A DNA stretch of 39,091 bases, taken from contig JAFSTG010000076.1 in NCBI GenBank assembly GCA_017450605.1, positions 1-39,091 on the forward strand. Reading direction: 5' to 3'. This stretch comes from Paludibacteraceae bacterium (GTDB lineage Bacteria > Bacteroidota > Bacteroidia > Bacteroidales > Paludibacteraceae). Below are positions 8,300-17,533 of this stretch, piece after piece; position 1 is the first letter of the stretch; each line of letters starts with the position of its first letter. A program made the translations under genes and the position numbers. Below the pieces are notes generated by a model. It was not told the origin of the DNA and did no database searches. It was given only the letters and a program-made list of their open reading frames with translations.

Positions 8300-10447
8300 T
8301 TATTTATTAACTATAATGGCTTTTATTCCGTCGCGTTCGAGGATGGCATCTATAGTAGGTTCACCACCGCGGAAACGTTTATAAAGTTCCATAGGGTCTT
8401 CTGTTCCACCGCGTTCAAGAATATTGGTACGGAAAGCATCTGCTGCTTTTTTATCAAATATAGAACCATTTTTCTTTGCAGCAGCTTTGAATACCGAGAA
8501 TGCATCAGCATCGAGCAACTCCGACCATTTATAGCTATAATAACCTGCGGCATACCCGCCGGAGAAAATATGCGTAAATGCCGTCTCCATCTGTGTTCCT
8601 GACACTATCGGCATTAGTTGAACCGTCTCCATAGCTTTGTTGCCAAACTTAAGCACAGCCTCCTCGACACTCAAACCGGCTGGTACTTCGAAAGGTGATG
8701 TGAGAGTATGCCATGCCATATCAAGATAACCAAACGACAACTGACGGGCACATGCGTAAGCAGCATGATAGTTTTGCGAAGCATGCATCTTATCAAGCAA
8801 TTCCTGAGGCAACGACTCGCCGGTTATATAATGCTTTGCGAAGGTATCGAGAAACTCTTTCTCATCAATGAAATTCTCGTTGAACTGCGAGGGTAACTCC
8901 ACAAAATCGCGGGGCACATTAGTTCCCGACATCGAAGCATATTGGCATTGAGTGAGCATACCATGCAGACCATGACCAAACTCGTGCAAGAATGTACGTA
9001 CTTCGTCGTAGGTAAGCAAAGCCGGTTTGTCGTCGGTAGGACGAGTGAAGTTCATTACGTTGACGATATGCGGACGATTATTCTTCCTGCCTTCTTTCCA
9101 TTGCGGACGGAAATCATTCATCCATGCACCGCCACGCTTGCCATCACGCGGATGGAAATCGCAATAATATACGGCAATATAATTACCCTTAGCATCATAC
9201 ACCTCGTATGCCGACACTTCGGGGTTATATACTTGAATGTTCTTATTCTCTTTGAATGTGAGCCCATAGAGACGCTTTGCCAACCCAAATACACCTTTTT
9301 TCACATTCTCCAACTCGAAATACGGGCGAAGCAAATCGTCGGATATAGCATATTTCTCGTTTTTGAGTTTCTTTGAATAATAACTCCAATCCCATGGTTG
9401 CAGTTGAGCATACAGTCCATGCTCTTTGGCATATTGTTGCAGTTCCTCTGCCTCCTGATGAGCTACCGGCATATATGCATCGCGCATCTCGTCGAGCAGT
9501 TTATACACATTCTCTTTATTCTTTGCCATCGATTTATATAGCGACTTATCAGCATAGCAGTCTTTACCGAACAACTTAGCAATAGCCAGGCGGGTGTTTA
9601 CTATTTCAACTATCACCTGAGTATTATCGAACTCGCCACCTATGCAACGCGAATTATAAGCAGTATAAAGTTCACGGCGGACGTCGCGATTATCGCAGTC
9701 TTGCATAACCGGTATATATGTAGTAGGTTTCAAGTCGAGCAACCAGCCTTTCATTCCCTTACGTTCGGCATTCTGAGCAAGCATCTTCTTCGTATCGTCG
9801 TTCAAACCTGCCAAGACAGCCTCATCTGAAATGAGCATTGTCCAAGCATTTGTTGCCTTTAGTACATTCTGTCCATACTGAAGAGTAAGACGCGACAGTT
9901 TGGCACTCAGTTCTTTGTAAGTGAGTTTATCTTCAGCAGAAAGATTGGCACCATTATTGGCAAATCCATCATAAATATCCTGCAACATTTTTTGCTGCTC
10001 TTTGGTTAATTTGAGTTTGTCGCGCTGATCATAGACAGCTTTTATTCTCTGGAAGAGTTTCTCGTTGAGACGAATGGTTGACGAGTATTCCGACATTTTA
10101 GGAGATAACTCCATTTCCAATTGTTGGAGTTCATCGTTTGTCTCAGCACTTGTCAGATTATAAAAACACGAAGCCACAACCGACAAAAGTTGACCTGACT
10201 TCTCGTAAGCCTCTATTGTATTAGCAAAGGTAGGAGCCTTCGGATTATTCACAATAGCATCGATTTCGGCTAATCCCTGACGCATACCTTCTTCAAAAGC
10301 GGGCATATAATCGCTCGTTTTAATCTCGTTGAAAGGATAAGTAGAACGCGGAGTTTTCCAATTTTTGTAATTGAAGAATGGGTTTATCTCAGCATGAGCG
10401 ACCATAGTAGCAGCAAGTGCCATAACGAACAAAAGTTTAGTTTTCAT
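8300..10447 (-). CDS. dcp: Secreted M3-family zinc peptidase (peptidyl-dipeptidase Dcp / oligopeptidase)
   Basis: 715 residues, full length for the M3A family. The N-terminus has a signal peptide (MKTKLLFVMALAATMVAHA, then EINPFF), so it probably works in the periplasm. The zinc site is HEFGH at residues 488-492, with the downstream Glu at 517 in FVELPSQFNENF; these give the two His and one Glu ligands of gluzincins. The C-terminal FSGGYAAGYYSYKWSELLDADAF is a strong M3 signature (substrate-binding Tyr/Gly loop). The family trims short peptides; Dcp removes C-terminal dipeptides, oligopeptidase A cuts internally, and sequence alone does not separate them firmly. It lies 26 bases downstream of the T9SS cargo gene. 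Confidence 0.9.
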   Translation of the reverse strand: MKTKLLFVMALAATMVAHAEINPFFNYKNWKTPRSTYPFNEIKTSDYMPAFEEGMRQGLAEIDAIVNNPKAPTFANTIEAYEKSGQLLSVVASCFYNLTSAETNDELQQLEMELSPKMSEYSSTIRLNEKLFQRIKAVYDQRDKLKLTKEQQKMLQDIYDGFANNGANLSAEDKLTYKELSAKLSRLTLQYGQNVLKATNAWTMLISDEAVLAGLNDDTKKMLAQNAERKGMKGWLLDLKPTTYIPVMQDCDNRDVRRELYTAYNSRCIGGEFDNTQVIVEIVNTRLAIAKLFGKDCYADKSLYKSMAKNKENVYKLLDEMRDAYMPVAHQEAEELQQYAKEHGLYAQLQPWDWSYYSKKLKNEKYAISDDLLRPYFELENVKKGVFGLAKRLYGLTFKENKNIQVYNPEVSAYEVYDAKGNYIAVYYCDFHPRDGKRGGAWMNDFRPQWKEGRKNNRPHIVNVMNFTRPTDDKPALLTYDEVRTFLHEFGHGLHGMLTQCQYASMSGTNVPRDFVELPSQFNENFIDEKEFLDTFAKHYITGESLPQELLDKMHASQNYHAAYACARQLSFGYLDMAWHTLTSPFEVPAGLSVEEAVLKFGNKAMETVQLMPIVSGTQMETAFTHIFSGGYAAGYYSYKWSELLDADAFSVFKAAAKKNGSIFDKKAADAFRTNILERGGTEDPMELYKRFRGGEPTIDAILERDGIKAIIVNK

Positions 10448-10473
10448 TGTACTTGTTATTTTATTATTTCTTA

Positions 10474-11802
10474 TTATCGCTTAATAAGTCGTAGGAATTC
10501 TACAGATTTATCGGTTGCCAATTCCAACAGATACACACCGCTTGGCATGTCGGTTATATCAATATTGGCATTTGAGCCTGTTATGGTTTTAGTCTCGACA
10601 ACCGATCCGCTGAGTGTAATGACTCTGAGTTTATATTGTTGTGGTGAACTCATCTCGATAGCAAACATGCCATCCGAAGGATTAGGATACACGCGGCATT
10701 GAGCCACACTCTGATTGTTCACAGCTGAATTGATATACTGACGTTGTCCATAGTTGACCTGCATTGTTACACCATACTTGGTGGTAAGATGATTGTCGGT
10801 TAAAAACGGGCACGGTAAAGCATAATGGTTGATATAATCTCCCGCCCAGAACGACAGAGTGTTGACCACACGATATGTATCATCCGAATAAGAGAAGCGA
10901 GTATCGACCCACGATTTCCACTGCTGATTAATAGGTTTATTCACTATCACCGATGCCAAACGGTTTTGGTCATCGTAAGCCCACTGACGTTGCAGTTGCG
11001 GAGTCCAATACATATCGTGCCACATGCTAAACCGCTCAACACTGAGGAGTCCGTTATTTGTTTCTGTTGCACCATTTTGGTACGCCACCCACTCCATGCC
11101 TCGAGCAGTGCGCTGCCATACCTCAACAAGTTGCGAAAGTTCAGAGCCTGTCGCTGGGTCGAGATTACGGGTGAAACGCATCTGCGGAGTCCACATAGCA
11201 TCGTCGGTAAGTTGCTCTAACTGATAAACAGCTTTGTCAACGTCGTCGGTAATAACCCGCAAGCGAATATTAGTCTCGTTCTTATCGGCATCGGTAATAT
11301 CAAAATTTATATACCCTAATTTTCCTAAGACTCCGGTGGTATAAATCCACGATTGGTGTAGAGTTGTCGTCTGCGAGTTTTTAGTAGTAGTTGTTGTTTG
11401 CAACACTATACGTCCGAATCGGTCGTATGACATAGAAAACTCTCGTGTCTCACCATCGGCAAAAGTCTGAGTAGCAGCCACCAATCGGTCTTGCTGATAC
11501 GAGAATGTCATACGTTCTTCCACCACCCACTCTGCGTCAACATAAACCTCGTGTGTCTGGCGGAGATAATTCTGAGTACCACTGGCAAAATTGCGTACAA
11601 TACGGCGGGTTGGCAGCCATTCACTACCCACAAGTTGCGACTCACGCTCCATCATAAGTTGACCTGCATGAGTGTAGAAATAATCATACTTGAAGGTTCC
11701 GTCGTTCTCTGTTTCTACAACTATATCTCTAACATCTAAATTCTGGCACCACGCCGCAAGTGCTACCAACGCCAATGCTATAATAGATAGGCTACGTTTC
11801 AT
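10474..11802 (-). CDS. Secreted protein with T9SS type A sorting domain
   Basis: 442 residues from the ATG at 11802. I prefer this over the ATG at 11823 because it gives a signal peptide (MKRSLSIIALALVALAAWCQ) and leaves about 27 bases of leader after the predicted promoter. The middle (about residues 30-350) is beta-rich with repeats of the form 'Y..D...R.' and 'W.' that recall YD-type repeats, for example SYDRFGRIV. The last 75 residues, from CRVYPNPSDGMFAIEM to SGVYLLELATDKSVEFLRL, are a classic Por secretion tail (type A CTD), which directs export through T9SS and is normally removed at the cell surface. No enzymatic motif is visible. The substrate or role is unknown. Confidence 0.8.
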   Translation of the reverse strand: MKRSLSIIALALVALAAWCQNLDVRDIVVETENDGTFKYDYFYTHAGQLMMERESQLVGSEWLPTRRIVRNFASGTQNYLRQTHEVYVDAEWVVEERMTFSYQQDRLVAATQTFADGETREFSMSYDRFGRIVLQTTTTTKNSQTTTLHQSWIYTTGVLGKLGYINFDITDADKNETNIRLRVITDDVDKAVYQLEQLTDDAMWTPQMRFTRNLDPATGSELSQLVEVWQRTARGMEWVAYQNGATETNNGLLSVERFSMWHDMYWTPQLQRQWAYDDQNRLASVIVNKPINQQWKSWVDTRFSYSDDTYRVVNTLSFWAGDYINHYALPCPFLTDNHLTTKYGVTMQVNYGQRQYINSAVNNQSVAQCRVYPNPSDGMFAIEMSSPQQYKLRVITLSGSVVETKTITGSNANIDITDMPSGVYLLELATDKSVEFLRLIKR

Positions 11803-11834
11803 TTCGAGAAAAACTTTATACAATTATGAGGTTG

Positions 11835-11869
11835 CAAATTTACACTTTTTTTTTCATACACACAACAAA
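11835..11869 (-). promoter_or_regulatory. Bacteroidetes-type promoter for the T9SS cargo gene
   Basis: On the minus strand, a -7 element TAAATTTG (11842-11835) is preceded at 20 bases by TTG within TTTGTTG (11869-11863). This fits the Bacteroidetes sigma-ABfr consensus TTTG/TTG...TAnnTTTG. The predicted start, about 6 bases downstream, leaves a 27-base leader to the ATG at 11802. Confidence 0.6.
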
Positions 11870-11907
11870 TTTTTCAACTCAAAATTACAAATCAGCACAA
11901 CAAAAAC

Positions 11908-11942
11908 AAAAGTGCCGTTTAGCTTTACTAAACGACACTTTT
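11908..11942 (-). terminator. Intrinsic terminator after the six-repeat lipoprotein gene
   Basis: The arms AAGTG-c-CGTTTAG and CTAAACG-a-CACTT flank a 5-base loop, making a 12-pair stem with one mismatch and A/T flanks that extend it. On the minus strand it is followed by a T-rich run (TTTTGTTTTTG). It sits about 40 bases past the lipoprotein stop at 11981 and just before the next promoter. Confidence 0.75.
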
Positions 11943-11980
11943 ACAATTATCATTTTCTATTGAATTGCAGCGGATTATAC

Positions 11981-13270
11981 TTAATCATTCAAATCTTCGC
12001 AAGCGTCTTTGTCAGTTGCACTTGCCTTTGAATAATTGATTGTCGGCTGTATTGGAGATTCTGCAAATTTCTGTTTGGCAGCATCAACAATGGCTTTAGC
12101 AACATCTTCTGATGCCCACACATACTCAGTTTGCGACTGTCCCATCATTGAAATAGTAATTTGCCAGCATGAAGCGTTGGCATTATTGAATGCCTCGCAA
12201 GAATCTTCATCGTCGGCTGCAGCAGGCTCATAAGATGTTTTGAATCCTTGAGTCTCAGATATTGCTACTTGTTGTTTGATAGTCTGTTCAGATTCCCATG
12301 TGTAGATAACTATTGTCAGACCTTCAGGGGAAGTAGTCGTCAGCTTCCAACATTGTTCCTCACCTGCAGGATTGTTATTTTCAAGTTCGTCGCAAGCATC
12401 TTCATCGGCAGCATTCGCCTCTTCATGGCGGAAAGTCTGCCCTCCAAGAACCAGGTCTGCAACTGCTTCGCGCTCAGTACCCCACGTATAATATTCTTCG
12501 GTTGTACCTTGGTATATAACAGCAATATGCCAGCACTTCTCAACAGTGTTATCATATCCTTCGAGTGCAGGATTTTCCGGATTATCAGGATTGTCCGGAT
12601 TATTGAGAGCGTCACAAGCATCTTCGTCGTCAGCATTAGCCGGAACGAGTTTGAAATCTACACCAGAGTAAACAAGATTAGCAACTGCCATACGCTCTGT
12701 AGCCCAAATGTATGTGGTCTCTGTGCGTCCGTAAGCGGATACGGTGAGTTGCCAGCAACGAACAGTGATGCTATCATACTGTGCAAGCGGATCTGTAGGA
12801 GTAGGATCTTCATCGTTAAGTTTCTCGCAAGCATCTTCGTCTTTGGCATCAGCCTTCTCGTATGTTGCACCCATAAGGTCGGCATACTGTTTGATGCCTT
12901 CCTCCGAGTCCCACATATAGGAAACGTACATTCCGCCGTAAGCAGTTACTTTCCAACAGTAGTGCTCTTCGTAGTCAGGATTAAGACGCTCGCACGACTC
13001 TTCGTCCTTTGCAGAAGCCTCTGAATACTTCCATGTGTACTTAACGGGACTGAGTTTTTCCGCTTCCTGCAACACGCCGACAATAAAACGCTCGGTACCC
13101 CAGACATAACCCTCCTCGGTTACACCGGCGTAGGTAACGGTAGTTTTCCAACACTTGGCAGTTGTATTGTCAAGGTCATCAAGATTGAGTTTCGACGGGT
13201 CGTCACCGCCGCAGGCAGCAAACAAGGTAACTGCCATGACGCATACAAATGCGTAAAAAAACTTTTTCAT
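11981..13270 (-). CDS. Lipoprotein with six tandem Cys-Trp...Cys repeats, unknown function
   Basis: 429 residues. The N-terminus is a lipoprotein signal (MKKFFYAFVCVMAVTLFAAC) with lipid-accepting Cys20, followed by GGDDPSK. The rest is six repeats of 60-75 residues. Each opens with CW[KQH] (Cys at 40, 105, 172, 246, 307, 368), runs through a G-x3-5-Y-x-W-x-[ST]-E motif (such as YVWGTE), and closes with [KDAT]D[EK][DE][AS]C[ED]xh[NE] (Cys at 93, 148, 219, 293, 358, 424). Linkers are rich in Asn-Pro-Asp. Each repeat has one Cys pair, probably a disulfide, in a short alpha/beta fold. I do not recognise the family. It stands alone between its own promoter (13313-13344) and terminator (11908-11942). 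No catalytic motif is seen; binding or adhesion is a guess. Confidence 0.8.
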   Translation of the reverse strand: MKKFFYAFVCVMAVTLFAACGGDDPSKLNLDDLDNTTAKCWKTTVTYAGVTEEGYVWGTERFIVGVLQEAEKLSPVKYTWKYSEASAKDEESCERLNPDYEEHYCWKVTAYGGMYVSYMWDSEEGIKQYADLMGATYEKADAKDEDACEKLNDEDPTPTDPLAQYDSITVRCWQLTVSAYGRTETTYIWATERMAVANLVYSGVDFKLVPANADDEDACDALNNPDNPDNPENPALEGYDNTVEKCWHIAVIYQGTTEEYYTWGTEREAVADLVLGGQTFRHEEANAADEDACDELENNNPAGEEQCWKLTTTSPEGLTIVIYTWESEQTIKQQVAISETQGFKTSYEPAAADDEDSCEAFNNANASCWQITISMMGQSQTEYVWASEDVAKAIVDAAKQKFAESPIQPTINYSKASATDKDACEDLND

Positions 13271-13312
13271 GAGATTATATATTTAGTGAATAATTATTTT
13301 TCAAATATGCTG

Positions 13313-13344
13313 CAAATTTAGAATATTTTTTTATAATTCTCAAA
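13313..13344 (-). promoter_or_regulatory. Promoter of the six-repeat lipoprotein gene
   Basis: On the minus strand, TTTG (13344-13341), exactly 20 bases, then TAAATTTG (13320-13313), a full match to the Bacteroidetes consensus. The predicted leader to the ATG at 13270 is about 37 bases. Confidence 0.75.
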
Positions 13345-13371
13345 AAATGCAGAAAAATAATCAGTGAAAAC

Positions 13372-13383
13372 CCACAAATGTGG
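13372..13383 (-). terminator. Weak hairpin after the S9 peptidase gene
   Basis: CCACA-TT-TGTGG is a perfect 5-base stem with a very short loop, followed on the minus strand by GTTTTCA. It lies directly after the S9 peptidase stop at 13395. It is too small to be sure of; it could be chance. Confidence 0.2.
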
Positions 13384-13394
13384 AGTATTTTGCT

Positions 13395-15527
13395 TTATTC
13401 TTTCAGCCATTTGTCCAACCATTCATAGAAAGTGCGTTGCCAAAGAATTCCGTTCTGAGGTTTGAGTACCCAGTGATTCTCATCGGGAAAAACAAGTAAT
13501 TCGGCAGGTATGCCGCGCATTTTAGCTGCATCGAATGCCGCCATTCCTTGATTTGCAAGGATGCGATAGTCTTTCTCACCATGTATGCAAAGAATAGGAG
13601 TATCCCAACGGTCAACAAACAGGTGTGGTGAATTCTTAAACGTGCGTTGTGCCACAGCGTTATCTTTTTCCCAATAGGCTCCGCCCATATCCCAGTTAGC
13701 GAACCACTTTTCTTCTGTTTCAAGATACTGCATTTCCATATTGAAAATACCGTCGTGAGCAATGAATGCCTTGAAGCGTTTGTTGTGGTTGCCGGCAAGC
13801 CAATATACTGAATATCCGCCGAACGAAGCACCTACGCAACCTAAATGTTCGCGGTCAACATACGGCTCCGAGCAGAACTCGTCGATAGCTGTGAGATAAT
13901 CTTTCATACACTGTCCGGCATAGTCTCCTGAAATTTGTTCGTTCCACTCAAGTCCAAAGCCGGGCAAGCCTCGACGATTAGGTGCAACCACAATATAATC
14001 GTGTGCCGACATCATCATAAAATTCCAACGATAACTCCAGAATTGCGACACGGGCGATTGTGGTCCGCCTTCGCAGTAAAGCAGCGTTGGATATTTCTTC
14101 TGAGGGTCGAACTCAGGGGGATAAATTATCCACGTAAGCATTTGTTTACCATCGGTAGTTTTCTGCCAACGAGGGACAACCCTACCCATCTCCACTTGGT
14201 CGTAGATATGTTTATTCTCGAAAGTAAGTTGACAGAGAATACCCTGCTTTTCCAACATTGATTCTTCTCGATAGACATCTACTTTGGGTTGACGCGCGAT
14301 ATCAACCACTGCACTTGCAAGAGAGAATATCTCATCTGCCTCACGCATTGAGTGTCGTTTTAAATAAAGTTGGTCTCCGGCAGAACCTATAAGCGAGTAG
14401 TCGTATTGCCCATCGGTCAATTCAAGCACCTTCCCTTTCATATCAACAAGATAGATATGCTCAAGCGCATGCCAGCAACCTGCAAATGCTATTTGAAAAT
14501 TGTCTAACCACAAAAACTCATCCACATTACTCTCAAACTGCTTTGAAAGAAAAGTCTTCTCGCCAGTCTCCAAATTCATCACGAACAAACGGTTTTGGTC
14601 GCTCTCATATCCGTCGCGTTCCATCGAGAGCCATGCAATCCGTGTGCCATCGGGTGAATACTGGGGATTAGTATCATAGCCCATCATTCCTTGGGTTATA
14701 TTTTTGTGAGTTTTCTGAGCCACATTGTAAAGATAAATGTCAGAGTTAGTAGAAACAGCATATTCAAGTCCGGTTTTCTTTCGGCATGTATATGCCAACT
14801 CGGTTCCGTCAGGACTCCATGCTATCTGCTCTATTCCGCCGAAAGGCTTCATGGGCGATTCGTATGGTTGACCTTCAAGAATGTCGATAATGTTTTCAAG
14901 TTTACCATCGTTTACCTCGGCAATAAATGGGTGCGGCGCAGTCTCTGTCCACTCATCCCAATGTTTGTACATCAAGTCGTCAACAATCCTGCCAGTCGCC
15001 TTGTCAAGATCGGGATATATATCTTGAGTCGATTTTACCGTCTTCACCTGCGCCACAAATACTACTTTCTTTCCGTCTTTTGAAAATTTAAATCCTTCGA
15101 TATCACCATCGTAATATGAAAGTTGACGACAATCGTTACCATTTTTGTCCATTGTCCAAATCTGCGAAGAGCCGGACTTGTTGCTCAGATATGCTATTCG
15201 CTCTTCGTCAAGCCAAGCAGGATCTGACTCACGATAAGCACTATGAGTAAGTTGCAGAGATTTCCCCTCGTCAGAAATTACGAAAAGTTCGGTGTTCGAC
15301 TTGTTTTGAGCCACCGAGTAATATGTTACTTGGTAAGCAAGTTGCCCGTAGTCGCTTACTGCTGCCGAGCCTATTCTTCCCATAGCCCACAGTGCTTCAG
15401 CCGTCATGCGTCCGCCTTCAATTTTAATATCATTTTTGCCGATAATGGCAGTGTTATTGTTTTGCTCAACGCAACCGGTGGCAGCAAGCAGGGTGAGAGC
15501 AGACATAATATAATGAGTTATTGTCAT
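13395..15527 (-). CDS. S9-family serine peptidase (prolyl oligopeptidase/DPP-like), putative lipoprotein
   Basis: 710 residues. The N-terminus ends in LLAATGC, a likely lipobox with Cys19, so it may be anchored in the envelope. Residues about 40-430 form the beta-propeller typical of S9 enzymes, with WD40/TolB-like blades such as SPDGTELAY and SPDGTRIAW. The C-terminal alpha/beta hydrolase carries the triad Ser568 (GASFGGY), Asp653 (GEKDYR) and His685 (ENHWV). The family cleaves short peptides, often after proline, or removes N-terminal dipeptides or acyl-amino acids. The N-terminal dipeptide-anchoring Glu-Glu motif of DPP4 is not clearly identifiable, so the specificity is open. It lies 19 bases downstream of the metallophosphoesterase and is almost certainly co-transcribed with it. 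Confidence 0.88.
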   Translation of the reverse strand: MTITHYIMSALTLLAATGCVEQNNNTAIIGKNDIKIEGGRMTAEALWAMGRIGSAAVSDYGQLAYQVTYYSVAQNKSNTELFVISDEGKSLQLTHSAYRESDPAWLDEERIAYLSNKSGSSQIWTMDKNGNDCRQLSYYDGDIEGFKFSKDGKKVVFVAQVKTVKSTQDIYPDLDKATGRIVDDLMYKHWDEWTETAPHPFIAEVNDGKLENIIDILEGQPYESPMKPFGGIEQIAWSPDGTELAYTCRKKTGLEYAVSTNSDIYLYNVAQKTHKNITQGMMGYDTNPQYSPDGTRIAWLSMERDGYESDQNRLFVMNLETGEKTFLSKQFESNVDEFLWLDNFQIAFAGCWHALEHIYLVDMKGKVLELTDGQYDYSLIGSAGDQLYLKRHSMREADEIFSLASAVVDIARQPKVDVYREESMLEKQGILCQLTFENKHIYDQVEMGRVVPRWQKTTDGKQMLTWIIYPPEFDPQKKYPTLLYCEGGPQSPVSQFWSYRWNFMMMSAHDYIVVAPNRRGLPGFGLEWNEQISGDYAGQCMKDYLTAIDEFCSEPYVDREHLGCVGASFGGYSVYWLAGNHNKRFKAFIAHDGIFNMEMQYLETEEKWFANWDMGGAYWEKDNAVAQRTFKNSPHLFVDRWDTPILCIHGEKDYRILANQGMAAFDAAKMRGIPAELLVFPDENHWVLKPQNGILWQRTFYEWLDKWLKE

Positions 15528-15546
15528 TTTTTAAGAATCTATATAT

Positions 15547-17466
15547 TTACCAAATTATTTCTTTCTTTCCATTCCGTATATACACGCCACCTTGCGTCGG
15601 ACGCTCAACATACCGGCGCCCCATAATGTCGTACCAACAGTTGTTGGCCGGATATGAGATATTATCAACAGAATGTGAACGTGCAGGGGCAAGATTTAAT
15701 TTAACAAACAGATCGTTGGTACGATTCTGGTCTTTTTTGCCATAATTAGAATAATCATATAAAATTGACGATACTGGTGTCTCAACCAAAGAAAGAATAA
15801 CATTTTTCACTTCGGTCTTGAACAAATAAATTTCAAGAAGCGAGAAATTATTTTCAACAGCTATGTCGTCAATCATATTATCATAGCCTATATTCACCAT
15901 TTCTCTTATTCGCTCAACAAGTTTGCGATTTTCATTTGCTTCAGATGTGGTGAGTAGAGACAATTGGCAAGCTTCATGTGTATATTTAATCAGCATATCA
16001 GCCATCTCGCTCGGATTGTCAGGGAATGCGTTCAGCAGTTTGCCTATTTGTGGAGTCAAGGCTGTCATCTGCTGCTTTTTCTCAATAATCTGAGACGAGA
16101 ACGAAGATATAGCCGTCCTTATCAATCTATCAGAGCGGCTTGCTATCTCCTCTCGCGAGAACACTTGCAAATCACCAAGACTATTCAAACTTTGCACCTT
16201 ACGCGTAAGAATCTCTACATTTCCTCCATTACCGCTGAATGTTATCCACCTATAAGGACACGGATAAGTGATAGGCGAACCGGTGCTTACTTCCACTATA
16301 CTATCTGTCATATTCTCGTTGTAAGCGACAGAGATATTAGATATATGCATGTGTCCGGTAAACACAAGATGAATATTATGCTCGATAAAGAGTTGGGTTA
16401 TACTATCACCTTTTTCAATAGCTGCAGAAGCCATCATACGGCGTTGCTCGTTGAAGTGCTCAACTAATTGATGATGCATCATAGCAAATACCATCTGTCC
16501 GTTCTTTGCAGCCTCGTCGGCACGGTCGAGAACCCACTGAAGTGTCGGGTCGGCTAATCTGCCGTAGTCTATACGCGAGTTTGCATTATCACCTCGACGG
16601 ATAGACTTGTTTTCGCTCCAGCGATTAGCGTCGATAGCTATCATTCGTATTGACGGAGTAAGGTTTACCACATACGATAGCGAAACACTATCTTGCTCGT
16701 AAGAGGTAGCGTCGTATCCGAAATCGCGGTATATCTGCCTGAATTCGTTGGGCGTAACGTCATCGGTTTGATGCCTCTCGTCGCCATCGAAAACCACTGC
16801 ATAAGGATTTAATATATCATGATTGCCCGGAATAACGAAACATTCTATACCTTTGTCTTCAAGGCGTTTAAGTCCGTCAGCCACCATCTGATGACTTATC
16901 TTCTCCCCATCTTTTGTAAGGTCGCCGGGGATGATTAGCACACTCGGATTGCAACGCTCAATAGTGTCTAACAACGCATCGAAAATCTCTTTGCTCTGAC
17001 GTAGCATTTTTCTATCTGACTCTATCACATCGTTTATTGCCTTCCCTTCGGAAACAATAAGTTCGGGGTGCATGAGGTGAATATCGGTAAGAAGCATCAT
17101 ATTGAGATCATCGGTGTTGAAAGGCACTTCCTCTACCACGAAACCGGTTGTTGCAAGCAACTCCTCGCCTGCCACCACTTCTACCCGATAATTACCCTGT
17201 TCGAGTGTATCTCCTACAGCGAAAGTACCATCCATATACTTCACATTCAGGTAGGTGGCAAGAGGTAACTTGGCTGCATCTTGATAGATGTAGATATCGG
17301 CCTTTCGTGTGAAATTAGAATAGTCGATTGTTATCTGTTCTCCTACTCTATATCTTTGCTTAGCCATAGATAAAACAAATTCGTCGGCAGCAACAGGTTC
17401 TGCAAACGATAGAAAAACAAGTGCGATTAAAGTCAACACAGTGCTTCGTTGTAAGTATTGTTTCAT
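15547..17466 (-). CDS. Secreted calcineurin-like metallophosphoesterase with short C-terminal sorting-like tail
   Basis: 639 residues, with a signal peptide ending near FAEPVAA. After a beta-sandwich N-terminal domain (about residues 28-115), the phosphoesterase core shows every motif of the dinuclear-metal family in order: DIH (Asp128, His130), GDLTKDG, GNHD, MMHHQ and GHMH. A helical region follows (about 430-580). The last 30 residues (YDIMGRRYVERPTQGGVYI then RNGKKEIIW) resemble the short terminal motif found on many Bacteroidales secreted proteins and may be a variant T9SS or anchoring tail. The substrate (phosphomonoester, phosphodiester or nucleotide) cannot be told. It sits upstream of the S9 peptidase; a terminator just upstream separates it from the TPR gene. 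Confidence 0.85.
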   Translation of the reverse strand: MKQYLQRSTVLTLIALVFLSFAEPVAADEFVLSMAKQRYRVGEQITIDYSNFTRKADIYIYQDAAKLPLATYLNVKYMDGTFAVGDTLEQGNYRVEVVAGEELLATTGFVVEEVPFNTDDLNMMLLTDIHLMHPELIVSEGKAINDVIESDRKMLRQSKEIFDALLDTIERCNPSVLIIPGDLTKDGEKISHQMVADGLKRLEDKGIECFVIPGNHDILNPYAVVFDGDERHQTDDVTPNEFRQIYRDFGYDATSYEQDSVSLSYVVNLTPSIRMIAIDANRWSENKSIRRGDNANSRIDYGRLADPTLQWVLDRADEAAKNGQMVFAMMHHQLVEHFNEQRRMMASAAIEKGDSITQLFIEHNIHLVFTGHMHISNISVAYNENMTDSIVEVSTGSPITYPCPYRWITFSGNGGNVEILTRKVQSLNSLGDLQVFSREEIASRSDRLIRTAISSFSSQIIEKKQQMTALTPQIGKLLNAFPDNPSEMADMLIKYTHEACQLSLLTTSEANENRKLVERIREMVNIGYDNMIDDIAVENNFSLLEIYLFKTEVKNVILSLVETPVSSILYDYSNYGKKDQNRTNDLFVKLNLAPARSHSVDNISYPANNCWYDIMGRRYVERPTQGGVYIRNGKKEIIW

Positions 17467-17485
17467 AAGACAAGTAAATACAAAA

Positions 17486-17519
17486 TACCGCAGATACCCA
17501 TTTTAGGCTATCTGCGGTA
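17486..17519 (-). terminator. Strong intrinsic terminator after the TPR gene
   Basis: Perfect 11-base arms TACCGCAGATA and TATCTGCGGTA around a 12-base loop, with AAAA before and CTTTTT after on the plus strand. This makes it a plausible terminator in both directions. On the minus strand it follows the TPR gene stop (17534) by 15 bases and is followed by TTTTGTATTT. Confidence 0.8.
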
Positions 17520-17533
17520 CTTTTTGATTATTA

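Noticed and set aside
8942-9376. 144-residue plus-strand ORF opposite the M3 peptidase
   Set aside because: It is an antisense reading of the conserved zinc-site region and has no support of its own.
12248-13024. 258-residue ORF on the plus strand opposite the lipoprotein gene
   Set aside because: It is the antisense shadow of a repetitive gene; it has no signal, promoter or recognisable domain.
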